Source: Isochrysis galbana (lineage: Eukaryota > Haptophyta > Isochrysidales > Isochrysidaceae). From it: a DNA stretch of 64,000 bases. Below the pieces are notes generated by a model. That model searched no databases. It saw only the letters and a list, made by a program, of their open reading frames with translations, and had not been told where the DNA came from. Made by a program: the position numbers and the translations under genes. The stretch's first letter is position 1. Every line of letters begins with the position of its first letter. The stretch is from positions 1,313,613 through 1,377,612 of the forward strand of contig CM030940.1 of NCBI GenBank assembly GCA_018136815.1, in the 5' to 3' direction. Positions 18,666 to 28,299 of this stretch are shown here, in pieces.

Positions 18666-20561
18666 ATGCCTTCTCCTCTCCTCCTCCTACTCCCCATCGC
18701 CTCCTCCCGCCCATGCGAGCCCAAGCCTCCGGCCTCCCTCCACTGCTCCCTGAGTGCCGCCACCGAGGAGGCGCTCTCCACACAGCTCACGGAATGGATT
18801 ACGGCCACGCTGCTCGTCCCGCTCGGGAGGCAGGTGGGCGCCGTCGCCCTCTTCCTCCCCCCCACCTCCACCCCGCCTGCTCAGATCCAACTGCGCGTCG
18901 GAGCTTGCCACGCACGTGTGGCACGCTACGCGCACATCCGTGCTGTGCTTCAGCTGGCTTCGCCACGCAACGAGCCGGTGAGCGCGCTCGTTCGCGACGC
19001 CTTCGCGCGCGCGGTGCGGAGGATGCACGGAGACATCCCAGTTCCCGTTGAGCTCGAGCTCCACACAACGCCTGCGCTCATCAGCAGCTGCATGCCAGCG
19101 AAAGCTGAGAGGCCAGTAGCTCACGCCACAGTTGGCGCCGCGCCGCACGGTGAACGGCATCCTCAGCGGAGGACCGGAGAGAGCCCTGCATCTGCCAATC
19201 TGGCCCGGCTGCAGTCGCCCGGCGCGCCGGAGGCGGATGCTCCCGCTCCATGGAGCTCGCTCTCGCTCCTCGCTCACTTGCTTTGGCTGGCTGTGTGCGC
19301 GATCGTGGTGTACGGTACCGTGTTGCTTGTAGAGCAGTGTCATCAGCAGCCCATCCGCCGTATGCGTAAGGCGAGCCGGCCCCGGCGAACGAAACGAGGC
19401 GCAGACCCTGCCGGCGGAGGGCCGTTGGCGGGCCAGAGTGCGGGCCTGGCCAAGTCGAGGGCACCTTCCATCCGGCCCACCGACGTGAAGCTCGGCGCAC
19501 TGCTCGGCAAGGGCGGCATGGGCGCAGTCTACTCAGCTGACTGGCTCGGCACCAACGTGGCTGTGAAGCTCGTGCTTCTATCCAGTAGCTATGGGTGCCG
19601 CGCCAAGGCGCTGCAGCGCGAGGCCGAGGTCCTTGCCCATCTTCGCCACCCGTGCATCTGCTCCTATTTCGGCACCGTGCAGCTGGAGAGTGGCCTCGCG
19701 CTCATCTTGGAGTACATGCCGCATGGCTCACTCGCCCAGCTGCTACAAAAGACCAAGAAGAAGGGGTCGCCCGTCCAAACGATTGTCGCGGCCCGTATTG
19801 CATGGGAGGTGGCCGTCGGTCTGGCTTACCTGCATCGCAATGGCATCATGCACCGCGATGTCAAGCCCGCCAATGTGCTCCTTGACGAGGCCCTCCATGC
19901 AAAGGTCGCCGACTTCGGAGTTGCCCGCGACGTCGACCTCGGTTCCAAAGACGAAGTGGCCAACGCTGAGGCGGCAGCACAAGAGGGCTCAAACAGCAAC
20001 GAAGCCGAGGATGGGATTGCCAAAGGCGGCAACGCCCAAGGTGGTGCGTCTGGACACCTGACTGCCGGCGTGGGCACGCCCTTCTACATGGCGCCTGAAG
20101 TGATCGGTCGACAAGGTCAGCGCACGGCGGCGTACACTGAGCGGTGCGACGTGTTTTCATACGGAGTGCTCCTGTACGAGCTGATGCAGCCGGACGCTCG
20201 CATTGTGCCGCCACCGGGCGTGCCGAAACGTGCGCCTCTAGCATATGGGTATAGGCCGTCGCTCAAGCTGCCAGAGGAACTCACACAGTTCGAGCCCATC
20301 ATCATGGCTTGCTGGCAACAAGAGGCGTCAGAGAGGCCGCTCATCTCCGAGCTTGTCAAGACCACCCTGCTGGAGGCGTGGCGGATGGTGCGCATCCAGC
20401 CTCTGGGTACAATAAATCATCGAGATCGTATCGCCGGCATCGTGCCGTGCGGCTTCTCGCAGGTCCCTGCTCTCGAACGTGCTGGGCTGCTGCCGCACGT
20501 TGCATCCGGGCAAGGCCTATCCGCACGAATTTTGCCCAAGAAGGCTTCGCCTTTGCCTTAG
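18666..20561 (+). CDS. Membrane-anchored TKL-like protein kinase
   Basis: Single exon, 631 residues. A signal peptide (MPSPLLLLLPIASS) is followed by an outer region of about 175 residues without a recognised fold, one membrane helix at about 198-222 (LLAHLLWLAVCAIVVYGTVL), a basic stop-transfer stretch (RRMRKASRPRRTKR) and a kinase domain at about 274-600. Catalytic features are intact: glycine loop GKGGMGAVY (281-289), VAVK lysine 301, HRDVKPAN (396-403), DFG (416-418), MAPE (475-478), and the C-lobe CDVFSYGVLLYELM. The layout resembles plant receptor-like and Raf-like TKL kinases. Serine/threonine specificity is inferred from the HRDVKPAN loop. Oddly, the activation segment between DFG and APE carries an Asn/Ala/Gly-rich insert, about twice the usual length. 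The start lies after a C/T tract; the frame is open upstream but only as low-complexity codons. Confidence 0.88.
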   Translation: MPSPLLLLLPIASSRPCEPKPPASLHCSLSAATEEALSTQLTEWITATLLVPLGRQVGAVALFLPPTSTPPAQIQLRVGACHARVARYAHIRAVLQLASPRNEPVSALVRDAFARAVRRMHGDIPVPVELELHTTPALISSCMPAKAERPVAHATVGAAPHGERHPQRRTGESPASANLARLQSPGAPEADAPAPWSSLSLLAHLLWLAVCAIVVYGTVLLVEQCHQQPIRRMRKASRPRRTKRGADPAGGGPLAGQSAGLAKSRAPSIRPTDVKLGALLGKGGMGAVYSADWLGTNVAVKLVLLSSSYGCRAKALQREAEVLAHLRHPCICSYFGTVQLESGLALILEYMPHGSLAQLLQKTKKKGSPVQTIVAARIAWEVAVGLAYLHRNGIMHRDVKPANVLLDEALHAKVADFGVARDVDLGSKDEVANAEAAAQEGSNSNEAEDGIAKGGNAQGGASGHLTAGVGTPFYMAPEVIGRQGQRTAAYTERCDVFSYGVLLYELMQPDARIVPPPGVPKRAPLAYGYRPSLKLPEELTQFEPIIMACWQQEASERPLISELVKTTLLEAWRMVRIQPLGTINHRDRIAGIVPCGFSQVPALERAGLLPHVASGQGLSARILPKKASPLP

Positions 20562-20945
20562 GTCAGGGGCACTTCGGCCTCAACTTACTGTTATTATCCT
20601 TTCTTCACCTTACTGTCATCAACCCTTCTTCCCATCCAACTGCAAGGCGCGCCTCGGGGGCCGCCCGCGGTCCAAGTCAATGTCAATACAAGTGCCAGCT
20701 CTCGTTAGCCGTGTTGCATCTCCCATTTCATGCAGCCAGCCAACACGGGCCAACCATGCCGTATGCATTCAGCGTTTTGGTCAACAATGCCGATCCGCTC
20801 ATGAACCTGACATTTACATCAGGTGTCGTCTCGACAGCGATAACTAGGATTCCGTTTTTGCTCTTGCCCTGGCCCAAAACTCCGCGCGTAACGCCTCCCT
20901 TCTCGTTTGCGCTAGGCCGCCATGCCCTGTGCGCGCAAAGCACAC
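20562..20945. other. Intergenic, nothing recognised
   Basis: 3' side of the kinase gene; no repeat match or coding signal. Confidence 0.4.
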
Positions 20946-21233
20946 CTCGGCGATTCCTGCACCGCAACCTTGGTGCCAAAGCCGCCTGTTCCTCAATCTG
21001 GGGGGGGGAACGGCATGCGCTCCACAACCCGGAGAAATCTGCGGGATCATGTTGCATGATAGCTGGCGGTTCTTCTAGCTTGCCACACGCACCGCAAACT
21101 CGGTGCCAAAGCCACCTGTTCCTGTCTACCTCGATATCAATCTTGGGGAGAACGGCATGAGCTGCATGACCCGGAGAAATCTGCGGGATCATCCAGGATG
21201 ACAGCTCACGGTTCAGCCAGCTTGCCACACTAG
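20946..21233. repeat. Two diverged tandem copies of a unit of about 140 bp
   Basis: 20955-21088 and 21090-21233 share in order CACCGCAA, TTGGTGCCAAAGCC, CCTGTTCCT, CTTGGGGAGAACGGCATG or its variant, ACCCGGAGAAATCTGCGGGA, TCATG or TCCAGGATGA, and a closing AGCTTGCCACAC. No coding frame is kept between the two. Confidence 0.75.
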
Positions 21234-21834
21234 TCGGAATCGTCTCGTACTAGTGTTCGATACACGACAACATTTGTCCTCCACCACCCCTAATCTCCTT
21301 GTTTTTTCTTGGTTGTGCTCGTGCGTGTGCTTGATTTGTGCTTTCTCGTGCTTGATTTGTGCTTTCTCGTGCTCTTCATGCTTTGTTGTGCTCCATTGTG
21401 TCACTCTACGTACAAGCTACGATGCATTAAACGTGCAATTGCTTGTTCCTTGGCGCAAGGGTGTGTCGATTATCCCATTCCCAGGTACAAGTATGCACGC
21501 TAACACGAGCATACTGCTGATCAATCGAAAAAATCCCCGAATTAGGCTGTGGCCACGATCAACTCTCACAGAACAAATCTGCTTGAAAGGGCGTGACTAC
21601 CGGGATGTGTCCCATAGCCGCGGGTGGGGCGAGACTTATAAAAGGTTTTTTTATAGACTAGGGGTTAGGATGGCGCCTCGTGCTCGTGCCCTCCCCTTCA
21701 GGCATGCGAGAAGGTGCAACCTGAGGTCCCTTTTTTTACCCCCGCCCCCTCCAAACTAAGGCTTTATACTTGGTCGCCACCCATGGAGCGCGCTAGCGCC
21801 AGCGCTCCCCTCCTCTCCTTCGGGCCCCCAGGAA
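21234..21834. other. Intergenic with E1-like motif
   Basis: A T-rich block at 21300-21400 has short repeats (TTGTGCTTTCTCGTGCTTGA occurs twice in tandem, near 21335 and 21358). At 21752-21785 an AAACTAAGGCTTTATACTTGG block with CCACCCATGG resembles the E1 end. No gene is supported. Confidence 0.45.
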
Positions 21835-22281
21835 GGAGATTACACCTTTCAAGACGCGGCAGTATACGCCGCCATCGTCGAGCTGCTCCTCGAACTCGAG
21901 GATGTTGACCCCGAGCTAGACTTCTGGGCGCAATCCATCAAAGGCCCGTGGCACGTGGTGGTCAATGTCAAGCTGTGAGGACTGCGCGCAACCATTCATT
22001 CAAAGAACGCTATGGCGGCGAGCTCACCACCCTCCGCATCGCTCAAACGGACATCACCGTCCGCGTGCCGCGTGAAGATCGAGTCCCTCGAGGAGAAGCT
22101 TAACAAGGGGGGCTCTGCGCTCTGCCTCCCGCAAGTCCCTCTACAACGGCCCCTCCAAGATGTGGCGGCTCACATTGTTGTCGTCGAGGCCGACGGCCTG
22201 GCACAAGCCAAGCAAATCAACCTGAACGTTCCCATCAAGGCGGTCAAAAAAGTGAGCCTCACATTCCTCAAGGGGAATTGA
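21835..22281 (+). pseudogene. Degenerate ORF remnant, probably of a mobile element
   Basis: Three consecutive frames on the plus strand give protein-like text joined by frameshifts: GDYTFQDAAVYAAIVELLLE and FWAQSIKGPWHVVVNVKL (stop at 21978), then YGGELTTLRIAQTDITVRVP in another frame, then LAQAKQINLNVPIKAVKKVS with stop at 22281. The pieces read like one decayed protein of about 150 residues. I do not recognise the family. Retroelement origin is an inference from the decay and from the R3 copy that follows immediately. Confidence 0.45.
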
Positions 22282-22315
22282 GAGCGCATGACGCATGACA
22301 GGAGGAAGACGGGAA

Positions 22316-22512
22316 CACTCCACTGGGGGCCGGTGCACCCCGCCCAACCCAGCCCTCCCTGCAACCTGGCAACCTGGGCCTGCACGCCCCTAAGCCCTAA
22401 GTAGAGCACGAGGGGAGTTGCCGCACGGCGGGAAGTGAGGGAGAGGAAGGGATATGGGCAGTTATCCCCATAGCCACGCGCGAGGCGAGAATATTAAAAG
22501 TTTTTTTTACCC
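22316..22512 (+). repeat. R3 repeat, copy 1 (T-tailed)
   Basis: Core blocks GTAGAGCACGAGGGGAGTTG, a GC-rich middle, ATAGCCACGCG, then GCGAGAATATTAAAAG and a T-run at 22503-22510. The same order occurs at 41070, 42270 and, inverted, at 33139 and 51690. Confidence 0.8.
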
Positions 22513-23175
22513 CCGCCCCCTCCCCATTTAAGTGCATAAAAGTAGAAAGTAGAGGAGCACACACACCTTGGAGGGTAGACCGGCGACTCGCCGCCCCTCA
22601 TTTGAGGGACTCCTCCTTGGCAAGCTCAATCCTGGTTTTTTTGGGCTGTCACCTCCACATATCGGGTATAACTTCTAATTCGACGCGCGGCTCTCGCCTC
22701 AAGCAAGGCCACAAGGTATTGCACATGAGCCAAACCGCCCCCCGGAAGCACCGAAGCAGAACAAGAGGAATGAGGGTGGGGGGGGGGGGGGGGTGGGGGG
22801 GGGGTGAAACGGGGTAGTGAGCATGGGACGAAGGCGATGTCGTCGGGATCCGCAGTGTAGACCCAATAGCAATAGCAGATGGCATCTTCAAAGTGTTTTT
22901 TTAACTCTCGCATTGTAGCAAAATATTCTTCGCCTCCCCACTCGCCCTACCGATACCGATGCCCCCCCCTTTTTGTGCTTTGGCTACCCCTTCTCTCTCT
23001 CTTCATACGGACAACAATTAGTTCGGTTCGTGTTTGAGACGAGTGGCCGACCGTCGATCGAGCTAAACCTATGTTGCCTATAGCTTTTTGGCTCTGCGAT
23101 GCTGTTACAACATTCGCCCGCAGCCGTACGCACGCAACGACTGAAAAGCTGTAAAGGGCGTTGATGCACGACACT
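22513..23175. other. Intergenic, nothing recognised
   Basis: Contains a G-run at 22779-22803. No coding evidence and no repeat match beyond the flanking R3. Confidence 0.4.
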
Positions 23176-25617
23176 TCAGGCCTCCTCTTCTTCAAGAATC
23201 GGCCCGTCCCATTCGTTGTCGTCCGAATCTTGGTTAAGGGGATCAAGTCTCGGCAGCGACTCGCTTGAAGCTTCCGCAATGCCGGTATCCTGTGCCAGTG
23301 GCGCCGGCCCTCCGCCAACCGAGGCGCCTGTGATGGGTATGGTCGCAGTGAGAGCTCGAGCCATCTTTTGCTCGATTACCTCCGCGCGCTCCTCGGACGC
23401 CTCAATCTGGCGAAGCACAGAGCGCGCTAGCTTCTTTACCTGTGGACGGCAAGTGATGCATGTTAAGTTGTCGACAAAACACGGGCATCTGGCACAGACA
23501 ACCACGTCAAAATTGATCGCGCAGTCATCGGATAGATCTATGGCTCGCTCCGCATGTCCGCGATAAAATTATTCAACACAGTTCAGGTGCTCCAAATAAT
23601 ACCCTGCCTTCTCCCAGCTTGTTCAATCAGTTCCTGCCTCGTCCATCATTGTGTCCAGCATGCGATCCATAGCTGGCTGCAGCCACAGGGCAAAGTGCGG
23701 GTCTTACCTCGCTAGCCTCGGCAATCATGTTATAATCCGTTACGGGCTTCTTCAGAATCGCCTCAAGGTCAGCGTTGGCCTTCTCTACCTCTCCTAGGTG
23801 CCAATTTGCTAGTGCACGACGGTAGAGCGACTTGGTACAGTTGGGATCCATGCCCAAGACAGTGTCACACGATGAGATGGCGATTGTCCAGTCGCGAGTC
23901 TTGATTGCCGCTGCCGCGGTGTTTTTCCGCACCTGACGAACAAAACCAGACAGGCACAACGAAGCTTCAACAAGATGACTTGCACACCCATGTGCAATCC
24001 GCATGATGAGCGGTCGGGATGAAGCATCGCATTGCCTCTAGGGTGAGGTAGCTCAGCCCTATCCCATCCACTGAACGTTGGGTCACTGCCGCAAGTGCGT
24101 GTTCTCAGCGGCAGCCTCCCATGGCTTCAGCGACAACACGGGTGATCCGCATTGCTACCTGCATATGGACCTCGTCCAATAGCTTCTGGTCTTGTGCATT
24201 CGTTGCCTGATACAACTCAAATCCCACGCAACCCTGCAACAGCCAACGAAACAGGCATGGGGGAGAGTCTGCACAACGGGCACTCTAAATGAACCTAAAG
24301 CGGAGCATTGCAACATGCCTCCTATACTTGCCTGCATGTACATCTCGAGCGCCTCCTTGTACTTGCCCTGGCGGAACTTGTGATTACCATTTACTCTCAG
24401 CTGTGCTCCCGATTGGATTATGGGTAGCATCTGCGTGGCGGGTAGAACCCCACGCTCTTTCTTCGGCGCCTTCTTGATCTTGTCCTCAGCGCATAGGCCA
24501 ATATTGTGGAACCTGAAAGTCAGGACATCGTGCCGCACGTGCGAAGCAAGTAGTTTGATGCAACGAGTTATGAAGAGATGCTCCTATCAGCAGCTTAGAC
24601 ACTCTGTCGTGACTCCGAGCCCGGAGCCAAAGCCTTCTGTCCTTAGGTCTTGTAGGGCGGCACGGATGCTTACCATTCCATCTCAATTCTTTTGGCATTC
24701 TCCGGATCGTTGTTGAGTTCCTCACGCAATCTCTCCAACATTGACATTAGCGACGGGTCCCGCACAGCATGCACGAATGAAGTGCCCGCCTTCCTCGTCT
24801 CCTGTCAACCAATTAGGAGAGCAGGGCGAGCGTTTTTCGATTCATCAGGCAGCAGACAGGGGCGACGAGCGTGCACAAGAGCGCCCTTCTAGGCAACCAA
24901 GGCAGGAGCAGAGGAGCATGCCTCAAAGGCCAAAAGGCCTCTGTACTCCAAGACCAATTGTGATTTCACGTGGTTTGGGATGGTCTTGGGGTCCCCATGC
25001 ACGAATGCACCTCCACAACCCGAAATAGCACCACATACGTTAAGCGGCTCGCCATTCCGAACGGTGCCGTGTGTTACCTTGAGGGTTGCAAATAGCAGAT
25101 TTTGCACCATTTTCAGTCGCAGAATGGGGTACACAACGCGTTGGGCCTCTGGCGGAAGGTCTTGCAATGCGATTGCCAGCTGCTCTCGTTGACCTACAAG
25201 AGAGATCGTGGGAGAATCGAGCGCAATGAACACCGCACGCTACTGTTGCTTCCAATGAAATGATGCGTTGTGAGATGGGCCTGGGAAGTCTGCACCCAAT
25301 GCGATGCTGATAACAGCACAGCGCGAGCGGATGTAGCCATACGTATGGTTCCCCGCAGTTGACTGATTGATCGCGTCACTCATCAGCCAGCGCTCACCTT
25401 GTAGCTCCTCGAGTTTCTCGAGGTCATCCATCTTGCGCATGATCTCCATCTCCTTGGCTTGATCGCGCCGGATTGCATCTTGAGTCTCGGGCTCCTGTCG
25501 GGTGATGTTAGTTGGGCAGCGCATGAGAGGCAGCCACAGCGTCCCGTCCTGGCCGGTCCAGTCGCGCTGAAAGTTCAAGTCAGTCGCGATGCCCCACGCA
25601 CGCACGAGCGCGCTCAT
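23176..25617 (-). CDS. TPR-repeat protein (co-chaperone-like), seven exons
   Basis: Exons (minus): 25617-25398, 25193-25078, 24801-24674, 24512-24332, 24206-24159, 23932-23708, 23439-23176; 393 residues. All junctions keep frame. The fourth intron (24331-24207) has a GC donor: CAG|GCAAGT. The N-terminal part reads DWTGQDGTLWLPLM; then LREELNNDPENAKRIEMEW, and a TPR array of the immunophilin/AIP layout: LRVNGNHKFRQGKYKEALEM, then KNTAAAAIKTRDWTIAISSC and CTKSLYRRALANWHLGEVEKA. It closes with a basic helix (VKKLARSVLRQIEAS) and an acidic tail DGPILEEEEA. No FKBP domain is seen. TPR arrays of this form bind Hsp90/Hsp70 C-termini; the role here is inferred. The start at 25617 follows a G/C run and is uncertain: a further upstream exon near 25660-25720 is possible, because a good donor (CCGTGAGT) lies at 25665. 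Confidence 0.8.
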
Positions 25618-25983
25618 TGGGGGGGGGGGGGAAGGGGGAGGAAGAGGCGCGCCTGCAGGAACTCACGGAACTTGTTCTCGAATCCTCCGCCGCTTCCTTG
25701 CAACGAGACCATTGTGCGCACAAGAGAGAGGAGGAGGGCCGGGGCGAAGGGAGGGGAGGGGAAGATAAGAGAGAGAGGAGGGGGAGAAGAGGGGGAAGGT
25801 GCAGCGAGAGAGGAGGAGAAGGGAGGGAGAGGGAGTCCTAGCGGCGCCGGCGGGGATTGGGGCCACGTCCAGAGGCCGACTACGGGAGGCAGCTTGCCCG
25901 CACCAGTGGAGACTCATGGGAACCTATATTTATTACAGATCAAAATGAAATAAATATAGAACGTGTAACGAGCCTGGATTCAT
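25618..25983. other. 5' flank of the TPR gene, purine-rich
   Basis: Begins with a G-run (25619-25631) and continues as G/A-rich DNA. It may hold a first exon of the minus-strand TPR gene (25660-25720). Confidence 0.4.
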
Positions 25984-26183
25984 CCTAGATGGGAAATACG
26001 GAAATACGGTGCTGGGGCCTGCAAATACAGCCAAATACATATGTATTTGAGGCCAAATACATATCAAATACATTCGAGGCCTACAACCCAGGACGCGCTT
26101 CAAATACTGCCAAATACATATGTATATGTATTTGTGGCCTCTGGCCAAATACAAATACGGTAAATACGTATTTCCCAGCTAGG
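25984..26183. mobile_element. MITE of 200 bp with 17-bp terminal inverted repeats
   Basis: The left end CCTAGATGGGAAATACG and the reverse complement of the right end, CCTAGCTGGGAAATACG, differ at one base. The interior is built of direct and inverted CAAATAC/GTATTTG words separated by GGCC-containing spacers, so the whole element can fold into a long hairpin. No coding capacity. ATTCAT occurs on both sides (offset by 2 bp on the right) and may be a target duplication. A truncated relative lies at 17400-17516. Confidence 0.75.
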
Positions 26184-26527
26184 GTATTCATGCTCATGCA
26201 TGGGGAAGGTCGTTTGCCTTCATTTGGTACCCCTCGTTTCCAAATACGCGATGCGCCGGTACCAAAAAAAATGTCTAGTATTTCAGCAAAGGCACCACCT
26301 CACAGCTCACAGTGCTCAACCATGTCTATAAATGGAATGGCTACGCAAGCGATTGCAATATTGCAATGGATCATAAGTAAGATGGACGAGAACTTTAAAA
26401 AATCATATTTATGAGCACGAAACGAAAAAAGCTTCAGTGTGACGTGGTGCGTGAGCGCCTTTCACTTTGTTCCGTGATAACCAATCAGTCATCAGATCTG
26501 CAGGTACCACTACGACACGTGTATTCA
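26184..26527. other. AT-rich flank, nothing recognised
   Basis: Between the MITE and the knottin-repeat gene. A short palindromic GGTACC pair flanks CCTCGTTTCC at 26226-26262. No gene supported. Confidence 0.4.
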
Positions 26528-26878
26528 CTATTCACCACAGCACTCCGAGTTATTTTGGCACACCGACCCTGGCTCGCGGCATGGCGTCTCACACACTCCA
26601 TCGTCATTGCACTCAAGTCCTTCACAGCACTCGTCGTCATAACTGCACCCCCCCCTTTTCTCGACACACGGTGTGACGGTACGGCACTTTTGGTCGGAAC
26701 ACACGAGATCGTGACAACAGTCTCCATCGTTTGCACACTCTCCATCCACATCCTTGCATCTGTCTGGCTGCTTCTTCGTGAGTACCAACGCCACGACGGT
26801 GGCGGCGACCACGGTGGCGACGACCACCGCGAGGGCAATCAAAAGTCGTTTCGACGGCATATTTACCCATATGCCCAT
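26528..26878 (-). CDS. Type II membrane protein with tandem knottin-like cysteine repeats
   Basis: 116 residues from the ATG at 26878 (an alternative start is at 26860). A short basic N-terminus (MPSKR) precedes one membrane helix (LLIALAVVVATVVAATVVAL). The outer part has two full and one partial cysteine repeats with the spacing C-x6-C-x5-CC-x4-C-x4/5-C: CKDVDGECANDGDCC, CVEKRGGCSYDDECC and CREPGSVCQNNSECCGE, where the stop cuts off the last two cysteines. This C-C-CC-C-C order is that of inhibitor-cystine-knot folds, which occur in protease inhibitors, signalling modulators and venom peptides; the fold alone does not show the function. It is compact, intronless and set in a low-GC island with a broken GNAT and a coiled-coil ORF, which fits horizontal or viral origin (inference). 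Confidence 0.72.
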   Translation of the reverse strand: MGIWVNMPSKRLLIALAVVVATVVAATVVALVLTKKQPDRCKDVDGECANDGDCCHDLVCSDQKCRTVTPCVEKRGGCSYDDECCEGLECNDDGVCETPCREPGSVCQNNSECCGE

Positions 26879-26941
26879 TTTTTTTTCAGTCCAACGTGGG
26901 CTAGGACAGGTAGGCGCCTCTTGGGTCGGCGAAGGATATCA

Positions 26942-27127
26942 ATGGATGTGGTGCCTTTTTCGCACTGGAGCGACGATATCCCACCGTCCTACTCGCGCCC
27001 CGCGAAGGGAGCGTTCGCGGTTGCTTCGACGATGCGCGTGAACCCGCTGTCGGGTGGGCGCTCGGGCGAGCTGTGCGACTTTTGGGTGGCCCCCGATTGG
27101 CGCGGTCAAGGCGTTGGGAGGAGCTAA
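26942..27127 (+). pseudogene. GNAT N-acetyltransferase fragment
   Basis: 61 residues from the ATG at 26942. The stretch GELCDFWVAPDWRGQGVGRS matches the GNAT motif A region (beta4, then V-x-P-x-W-R-G-x-G-V/I-G-x acetyl-CoA loop). A normal GNAT would go on for 50-80 residues with helix 3 and motif B; here a stop follows the loop at once and a different protein-like frame begins. The gene is therefore truncated at about 27120, at a junction with the coiled-coil ORF. The acceptor substrate cannot be told. Confidence 0.6.
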
Positions 27128-27871
27128 AAGAATCGAAAGCTCACAAAGGGACCCCCAACCCGGGCGAAACAGCTCAGTGGCTGTCGTACTACAGCATTTA
27201 CCTCGGGATTTTAATCAACGTCTTGAAATACCTGCAGGAACTTGCCGAAGTGAGATCGAAAGAGCTAAAACGTGAGTTACTTACACCTGACTAAACTAAC
27301 GCAAGAGTACCAAACCCATGGGTTAGCCCGACAGACTAGATCTTATGCGAAAATGGCGGCTGAGTTCAAAAAACGAGTGGATTCTTACACAACTATGGTA
27401 AGTACCCTTGAGGAATTGGCCAAGAAAACACCCCAACCAATTTCGATTAGGGACGCTGTCTCAAGCATTCTCGATGAGGAATGGACAGCTTTGTCTAAAG
27501 TTCTGGAAGGTATTGAAACATTGGACTTGGATACGATGAGGGGTCCCGTAACCCATATCGAGAACTACGTACTTACCAAACCTGAAGTTAGCAATCACTT
27601 AAAAACACAGCTACGAGAATTCCAGGAAAGATACGACAAAGTCTTAGAAGACTACTGCCCGGTATTCAATAAAAAGAAGCTGCTATCACTACGTAGCAAT
27701 AACACAAAACATAGGCTATACGAACTGCAACGGAAGCTAGAATTGTTCATTGAGATCACCAGTGAGTACTCTCAAGAATATGCCGGCAAATTTATTCGTG
27801 ACATTCATAATCTAAACAAAGAATATCATGACGTAGTCGAGGAAGCTTACTTACGATGTAATACGGAGTAA
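27115..27871 (+). CDS. Helical coiled-coil ORF in low-GC DNA, 5' truncated or interrupted
   Basis: 27115-27271 reads WEELKESKAHKGTPNPGETA and LGILINVLKYLQELAEVRSK; the frame then shifts and 27306-27871 continues YQTHGLARQTRSYAKMAAEF and on to LNKEYHDVVEEAYLRCNTE. The two parts join in frame if 27272-27305 is removed; this 34-nt stretch starts GTGAGT, holds CTAAC and ends AAG, so it could be a very small intron or an old frameshift. The first in-frame ATG is at 27353 (172 residues). The protein is mostly helical with many Lys and Glu. A/T is much more common than in neighbouring genes. No family recognised; virus or other foreign origin is inferred from composition. Confidence 0.55.
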
Positions 27872-28253
27872 ACAGGGAAACACCTCTTGAAGGGCGTGTC
27901 TCCGCGAAAGAGCGGACGAGACGTCCCCGCCGGAGAGCAACCTTGCTCGTCAGATATTTTGGGGGGCGGGCGCGCGGAGAGAGAGAGGCACCCCCCCCCT
28001 TCCCATCCACAGCCCCTCTACCCCATCCCCCAGCGAGTAGGCTCCCCAGGCGTTGTGGATGGCACAGGCGTTGTCGAAGGAGACCCTCTCGGGGCGCGCC
28101 CTCATGCCGAGCCAAGGCGATGCTGTTCTCGTCGCGTACGTGGTGCTCCTGGGCCTCTCCTTCGGGGTGCTCGCGGGGGGGGCTCATGGTAGGGTGAGAC
28201 TGGAAGGGAAAGGAGACCAAATGAAGGCAAGCCGCCTTTAGAGACGGGAAGAC
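27872..28253. other. Intergenic, nothing recognised
   Basis: GC-rich DNA between the low-GC island and the repeat pair upstream of the ABC1 gene. Open frames here have no features. Confidence 0.4.
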
Positions 28254-28299
28254 CCGAGACTAGTAGGTATGTAGCCCAGAATCTTCAGATGTTTTTTTT
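28254..28299 (-). repeat. E1 terminus: AGATTCTGGGCTAC block with T-run
   Basis: TAGTAGGTATGTAGCCCAGA followed by ATCTTCAGATG and an 8-T run is the reverse complement of the start of the E1 copy at 39990-40035 and resembles 63670-63705. It directly abuts the R1 repeat, so a truncated element end lies here. Confidence 0.7.

Noticed and set aside
20309-21160. 283-codon ORF overlapping the end of the kinase gene
   Set aside because: It is in another frame of the kinase and runs into the tandem repeat; no features.
26411-26941. 238-codon plus-strand ORF as one gene
   Set aside because: Its first part is the antisense of the knottin-repeat gene; only the last 61 codons look like protein (GNAT).
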